A stretch of DNA of 64,000 bases from Thermothielavioides terrestris NRRL 8126 (taxonomy: Eukaryota > Ascomycota > Sordariomycetes > Sordariales > Chaetomiaceae): positions 1,798,001 through 1,862,000 of the forward strand of contig NC_016459.1 in the NCBI RefSeq assembly GCF_000226115.1. Reading direction: 5' to 3'. Under the pieces are notes generated by a model. It was given only the letters and a program-made list of their open reading frames with translations. It ran no database searches and was not told where the DNA came from. Below are positions 58,331 to 64,000 of this stretch, in pieces; position 1 is the stretch's first letter, and each line of letters starts with the position of its first letter. Made by a program: the position numbers and the translations under genes.

Positions 58331-60497
58331 TTTTGTCTACCTATAAGCTACTAAAGGTCTATTTAGGTAACTACTAACCTAATATCTAGCTCTAAGCTAA
58401 AGTCTACTTTCTCTAGGGCTTTTAGTTTTCTAATTTAATAGTCTTAATTTTATTCTCTTTAACTAAGTTCGTTATCTTCTCTAGGTTTACTTCAATCTTC
58501 TTAATCGTAGCTATAAGACATTTTAGATACTACGCTTTTATATAACTAGTCTCCTAGTAATAGAAGTACTTGCCCTCCTTTTTTAAGGTATTATACTCCT
58601 TCTAAGAGAGTCTAAAGGATTTTAACTTAGCTTTACCTCTACTAGAACTATCTAATTAAAGGGTCTTTTCTTTCTTCTTTATAGAAGCTAATCCTCTATT
58701 CGATTATCTAGATCCTAGCGAATTAGATTTTCTATCTTTCTAATCCTTTTTAGCTATCTCCTAGGGTAAATAGAACTAATGACCAAGGTAAGTAAAGTCG
58801 TTAAAGCTAATATTTAGATTAACTAGATCTCTTACTATCTAGAAACGTAGGCTCTAAGAGAGTTAAATATAGAACTCCTCTTTCTACTCGTCTTTAAGCT
58901 TCTTAGACTTAGTAGTAAAGTAGATAAATTTAATAAAGAACTTATAGTAGAGTATAGATCCTATCTTTAGGACTACGAAATTATTCTTTATATAGTAGAG
59001 CTTAGTAGAGTCGATGTAAAATCTATCTAAGAAGTCGAATAACTTATTAAGATTAGTGATTAGCTTTGCTATATCTTCTTTAAAATAGAATATAAGAGCC
59101 TTTATCGCTTCGCTATCGATAAAGGACACTATATATCTAAATTTCAAATCCTTTATTAGGAATAATTTATAGTTCCCTTTGATCTTTTAAAGAATAGCTA
59201 CCTTCTAGACTAAATACTTTAGGTCTTTACTATTAGTAAATTTCTTAAGGTTAGCAATCTTCGCGGTTTTCGTATAGGTCGTAGGTTTAAGAGTCTTTTT
59301 AGTTGTCAAGATTAGACAATTAGGATTATATAACTCCGAATATAATTCGGTTTATATTAGTTCGATTTAGGTCGAGGGTATAGCTTAGCCCTATAGATCG
59401 ACTATATTAGCAATCTTCTTAAAGAGCTCCGTCCTCTTGTCTTCTAATGCTATCTTATCGTATAGGAGTGCCTCAACTTAGGCGTATAAAGTAGAAAGTT
59501 CTTTAAAGTTAGAGATATTGCTTTGTTCTTACTTAAACTACTAAACTCTTATAAGTAGTACTACTATCGAATGAGCTAATATATTGTAGATAACTTATAG
59601 AGCTATAGCTTGCCTAATTGCTATATTGTACTATATAATGATTAATTAGATTATTTTAATAAGATCGTCGCCTTGCAACTGATCGACCTATTTAGTACTC
59701 AACGGCTAGACTTCTTTAGGAGCAATTGGTTCGTTATTCTAAAGGAAGCGAGTAATAGCGATATACTTATTCTTAAGCCTTATATAACGTTCAATTAAAT
59801 CTGCCTCTTAGGCCCGCCTTGCGTAGCGGGAACGCAGTGTAGGCGTTGCGCGTGAGTGGTGTATATAGAGGTGGAGGGACCGCTTGCCCTTAGTGGCGAG
59901 GCATTAAGTGCCTCTTCGATATAAGATTAATAATAATAATAATAATAATAATAAATCTGCCTCTTATTTTTTAGCTAAGTACTTGATTTAACTAATTTAG
60001 TTGAAAAACTTAGAAATAGAGTTTATAAGTTTATATTCCTTAATTAAGTCGACGGTCATTTGGGTTTAAGAGCTAAATAGAGTTAAATCGCTAATCTTCG
60101 ATCGAATTTAAATGCCTTAGTTACCTTCTATATTGAACTTATAGAGGTCTACTAGATTAATCTTCTAGGTATTCTAGCCCTATTCGATAGGCCTAGGAGT
60201 ATAACCTACGTTCTCTGTTTTACAAGCCATTGTTAGAATCGTACCTCTTTTAGGACTTCTTCTATCGATTAATATAGTTGAATCGCTTTAACAAAGTAAT
60301 TATACTACTTACCGCTAGTCGATTGGAGGTTGCTTTGCTATTAGCAACCTATTGTACACTTGATAGTTTATCCTTAGTACTAATTGGTTCTTAGCTAACC
60401 TATTATACTATACTGTTGGCAAGTCGAAGGTTCTATTAGAGATTTAAATTCTCTAGCTAATTAAACTAGTTCTATTAGGAAAGACTATATTGGAAAT
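58257..60497 (-). pseudogene. GyA-5 gag, interrupted by tail T2
   Basis: Start codon decayed to ATT (60495-60497), stop TAA at 58257-58259. Subtracting T2 and one duplication copy (156 bp) leaves exactly 2085 nt, as in GyA-2 and GyA-4. An open 88-codon segment lies at 58884-59147 (with EDIAKLITNLNKLFDFLDRF), and the zinc knuckle at about 58530-58573. Damage is RIP-type. Confidence 0.9.
59811..59952 (+). mobile_element. T2: second short LINE-tail (SINE-like) insertion
   Basis: 142 bp beginning GGCCCGCC and ending in a longer (TAA)n, with 14-bp target duplication AAATCTGCCTCTTA (59797-59810 and 59953-59966). It is inserted in GyA-5 gag. It shares its 5' boundary with T1 although the target sites are unrelated. 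Relatively little RIP. Confidence 0.9.
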
Positions 60498-60539
60498 TGT
60501 ATCGCCTTTGTAAGCCTATAGTGGTAAAACTTAAAGTAA

Positions 60540-60926
60540 TGTTATAGTAAAGCAAAACAAGTGCTAGATAACTTATAGCTAAATTGATCCTCGATTAACG
60601 AAGACTTTAAGTCTAAGGAGAGAGAGGAAAACTATTAATATATAGGTGGAAAACTATGTTTAAATACCTTAGGCAGTATATATAGACAATTTATAGTAGG
60701 GCTATAACTTACAGTAGAGCTATAAGGTTTATATACTATAGGGTAAAACGTAGTTTGCCTTATTAGCGCGTTTTTTCTTTATTAGCTAGTCAACCCCTCT
60801 TTCCTAATCTAGAAGTCGACTCGAATCCTATAAATCCACCAACTTAGGAAGTTACGTAGGTATATAGTTATATAACAGGTCTATACGCAAGTTATATAAC
60901 GGTGGTTAGCGTGCTATGCCGTTATA
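60540..60926 (-). repeat. 5' LTR of GyA-5 (minus orientation)
   Basis: 387 bp: the family LTR with one extra T in the run at about 60770. Ends TGCCGTTATA. The next bases, GAGGC (60927-60931), are the duplication in GyA-6 gag, equivalent to 43169-43173 of GyA-4. Confidence 0.94.
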
Positions 60927-62449
60927 GAGGCCTTTGTACTCTACTTTAAAGAAGATACTATAGAGCTAATTACTAATTTTAACAAGTTGTTCGACTTTTT
61001 AGATAGATTTTACACCGATTCTACTAAACTCTATTATATAAAGAACGATTTTATAGTCTTAAAGATAGGATCTATACTCTACTATAAGTTCTTTACTAAG
61101 TTCGTCTACTTTACTACTAAGTTTAAGAAGCCTAAGGACGAATAGAAGGAAGAGTTCTATATTTAACTCTCTTAGAGTCTACGTTTCTAGATAGCAAGGG
61201 ATCTAGTCGACCTAAATATTAGCTTTAACGACTTTACCTATCTTAGTTACTAGTTCTATTTACTTTAGGAAATAGCTAAAAAGGACTAGAAAGATAGAAA
61301 ATCTAATTAGCTAGGTTCTAGACAATCGAATAGGAGTTTAGCTCTTAGAAAGAAGAAAGAAAAGACTCTTTAGCTAGATAGTTCCAGTGGAAGTAAGGTC
61401 AAATTAGGATCTCTAAGACTCTCTTAGAAGGAGCGTAATGCTCTAAAGGAGGAGGGCAAGTACTTCTATTACTAAGAGACTAGTTATATAAAGGTATAGT
61501 GCCTAAAGTGTATTGTAGCTACAATTAAGAAGATAGAGAAAGACCTAGAGAAGATAATGAACTTAGTTAAAGAAAATAAGATTAAAAATACTAAATTAGA
61601 AAAGTAAAAGCCTTAGAGAAAGTAGACTTTAGTTTAAAGCTAGATATTAGGTTAGTAGTTACCTAAGTAGACCTTTAGTAGCTTATAGGCGGTTAAAGCC
61701 TTTCCTTCCCCTATATATTAGCTATTAATAGAACTAGCATTACTATTACTATATTCGTTGACTCTAGAGTAAATAGTTACATCTTTCTTAATCGAACCTA
61801 TATAAAGCGAATCGCTAAGAAACTTAGTGTTAAAGGGACATTACTTGAGACTTTAATCTCTAAAAGGACTTCTAAAGTAGATCTATAGACTTTATTAGCT
61901 TAATCCTAAAATTTGACCTCTAAATCGACGAAAGGATATAGAAGAATACCCTATTCCTAGCTCTTAATATAGGGAAAGAGCATTAGCTATTACTAGGCCA
62001 ATAGTAGCTCGTTTACTATAATATTCTATTAGATGCTCGTTAATACCAACTAATCTAGCCTAAAGACAAACTATATAATCTAAAATAGAGCTATATCTTT
62101 AAGATTCTTTACAACTCTCTTATTCCTAAGGTACTAAACCTTAAACACTAGAAGGATACTAAGAGGCGAGACTAAGCAATAGAGCGTTAAGATTAGTGTT
62201 AAAGGGCTTAGTAGCAACTATAAATATTAAAGTGTAGAGAGTTACTTTTTAAACCTTCTAAATCTATATTTAGTGAATTATATTAATTGATATAGCCTAC
62301 TAAAGATCTAGGATTATATTAATTAGTATAATCTAAAGTAAGCCTAAGATTATACTAATTAGTATAACTCAAAGTCTTTAAAATATATACCTATAGATAT
62401 AATTTTATTAAACCTCCTAAGGAACCCTCTTAGAAAGTATTGTTTAAAG
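60927..62449 (+). pseudogene. GyA-6 gag C-terminal half, protease and linker
   Basis: Plus-strand GyA equivalent to GyA-4 from base 43169. The gag stop TAA at 61770-61772 is 846 nt from the left edge, exactly the distance in GyA-4. The zinc knuckle near 61461-61502 is decayed to C-to-Y forms. The protease segment is near 61755-61800. It stops abruptly at 62449 within the protease-RT linker (equivalent to about 44675), with no LTR or target duplication, so a deletion or rearrangement is likely. Confidence 0.88.
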
Positions 62450-62514
62450 TCGAGTAGAAGGTGTAGAGTAGATAGGTTAGGAGGTGTAGAGTAGGTTAAA
62501 AGGTGCAAGGTAGG
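62450..62514. other. 65-bp unassigned spacer with imperfect tandem repeats
   Basis: G-rich stretch between truncated GyA-6 and GyA-7 with two or three imperfect units of AGGTGTAGAGTAGG type (62470, 62481, 62501). Apart from the GyB 3' region it is the only sequence here not matching an element. The last five bases, GTAGG (62510-62514), would be the target duplication of GyA-7. Confidence 0.6.
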
Positions 62515-62900
62515 TGTCACAGTAAGGCAAAACAAGTACTGGATAACTCGTAGCTAAATTGATCCTCGATTGACGAAGACTTCAAGTCTAAGGAGAGAGA
62601 GGGAAACTATCAATATATAAGTGGAAAACTGTGCTCAAATACCTTAGGTGGTGTATATAGACAATTTGCAGTGGGGCTACAATTTACAGTAGGGCTACAA
62701 AGTCTATATATTATAGAGTAAGACGCGGTTCGCCTTATTAGCGCGTTTTTCCTTATCGGTAAGTCAACCCCTCCTTCCTAATCCGGAAGTCGACTCAAAT
62801 CCTATAAATCCACCAACTTAGGAGGTTACATAAGTATATAGTCATGTGACAAGTCTATATACAAGTTATATAACAGTGGTTAGTGTACTATGCTGTTATA
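62515..62900 (-). repeat. 3' LTR of GyA-7 (minus orientation)
   Basis: 386 bp, TGTCACAGTAAGGC...TGCTGTTATA. Its left end keeps the unmutated terminal TGTCAC. It is a 3' LTR because the inverted polypurine tract TTACCCCCCCC (62901-62911) follows on the right. Confidence 0.95.
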
Positions 62901-64000
62901 TTACCCCCCCCTCGAAAAAGCGTCGTGCCTATACGATGGATATATTGCGGTCCTCCGCTAGCTATTGGTAATCAGAAGAATTAGCTTATAAGCCTATTTT
63001 TTACAAAGTTTATACAATTGAGTTCTATAGGACTTGGAAATCTGCTCTATAGCCCACTAGGCTATATAAGATGCTATATCTAGGCCAGTGGGTATACGAG
63101 GGAGCTAGGATAAAACGTTATCCTACGACCTTATAGTGGGTTTATATATATATACAACGTCTCCTAGATCGAGTTGGATCGTATTGTCCTTTAAGTACTA
63201 GTAGGTTATTATCTAGGTGTTTATTATCAAAGTAATCTTCTTTATAAGCTTTTAGCTATTGTAGTAATCGCTAAGGTAGTCTAGCTATATAGGGGAATTC
63301 CTTATAGAACTCCTAGAGGCGGTATAGTGTATTCTTAAAATTGGTAGCGTTGTACTATTTAGGGTCCTTACCCCAACTGATCTATTGAATACGATACTAG
63401 AGTTTCCTTTTAAATATCTAGGAGGTAAGAATCTTTTCGACTTACTATTCTAATTCGCTATCTACCTCAATTGGTGGCTTAGGCTAGGGTTTCTAACCTA
63501 GTAATAGGTTATTCAATACCCTCTAGAGTCGATCTAGGGTAAACATTGGGTATATCTTCTAGGTCTTAGGTAGCTTTAGCTTATAGGAATGACCCTTCTT
63601 AGCGATAATTAGAAAAGGCCTAGTGACTAAGTAGTCGAGCTTATTGTTTAGTCGGTTTATCTATTAATAGCCCTTTATAACGTAGACCTCTTAACTAACT
63701 TCAAATTCTTCTAGCTACTAATATTTATCTACTTACTACTTTTAAACTTCCTAGGCTTTCTATATACTTTCCTTAGCGAATTGGATAATAAAATTGATTT
63801 TAGAGAGTATTTCCTATACTTTAGTATAATTAAGCTTATCTTTAGCGTTACTAAATTCTCGAATATACTTCTATTAATCGTAGATTATCTAGAGGAATAT
63901 ACTAGTCTCGACCTTAAATAGGGCGAGGCTAGTAGATAAATAGGATAAAATAGCTTAAGTAAAATCTATTATAGACAATAATTTTAACTAATTGTCTTAG
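62901..64000 (-). pseudogene. GyA-7 pol C-terminus (chromodomain, integrase)
   Basis: Minus-strand end of pol from the polypurine tract through the chromodomain (about 63270-63470) into the integrase C-terminal and core region, running off the window edge. RIP-type stops are present. RT, gag and the 5' LTR should follow to the right. Confidence 0.88.

Noticed and set aside
1..64000. Centromere or host genes
   Set aside because: AT-rich nested repeats fit pericentromeric DNA, but nothing in sequence alone proves it; no host coding region, tRNA or rRNA was recognised.

Overview
This window looks like an AT-rich repeat island of a filamentous ascomycete (Pezizomycotina). I found no intact cellular gene, tRNA or rRNA. 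Almost all of it is retrotransposon sequence that has been mutated in the manner of repeat-induced point mutation (RIP). CpA and TpG are strongly depleted in favour of TpA, while CpG persists. In-frame stops are nearly all TAG/TAA at former Gln or Trp codons. Active-site Asp, Cys and His codons have become Asn, Tyr and Tyr. The organism group is inferred from the RIP pattern plus Tad-like LINEs and Ty3/Gypsy chromoviruses; I cannot name a species.

Five kinds of element were found. (1) GyA: a 7.3 kb chromovirus with 386-bp LTRs, a 2085-nt gag, and pol in the -1 frame with a C-terminal chromodomain; seven copies. (2) GyB: a second chromovirus of about 7.5 kb with 249-bp LTRs; one copy. (3) A Tad-like LINE of about 5.5 kb with a (TAA)n tail; four copies a-d. 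(4) Two short 128/142-bp tails sharing the LINE 3' end but starting at the same base (SINE-like). (5) Element C: 493-bp LTRs and one long minus-strand frame with a gag-type zinc knuckle and an Ulp1/C48 cysteine protease, but no visible reverse transcriptase.

Layout, left to right. GyA-1 (+) 1-9668 is split by tail T1 (226-353) and LINE-a (2442-7981). GyA-2 (-) 9669-20286 is split by LINE-b (11636-17229). GyA-3 (-) 20287-20986 resumes at 53938-54464. In between lies LINE-d (-), 20987-21204 plus 48949-53937, itself split by GyB (+, 21205-48943). GyB carries LINE-c (26443-39281), which carries element C (30752-38013). The 3' LTR of GyB carries the complete GyA-4 (41502-48819). Then come GyA-5 (-) 54465-60926 with tail T2 (59811-59952), GyA-6 (+) 60927-62449, a 65-bp unassigned spacer, and the 3' end of GyA-7 (-) 62515-64000.

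The nesting is read from target-site duplications (TSDs) and from uninterrupted copies of each site. The order GyA-6 > GyA-5 > GyA-3 > LINE-d > GyB > LINE-c > C gives seven levels. The missing left halves of GyA-1, -2, -3, -5 and -6 should lie just outside the left edge. Two points deserve most attention: element C, and the exact self-complementarity between each chromovirus LTR and the primer-binding position just downstream of it, as in Tf1-type self-priming.
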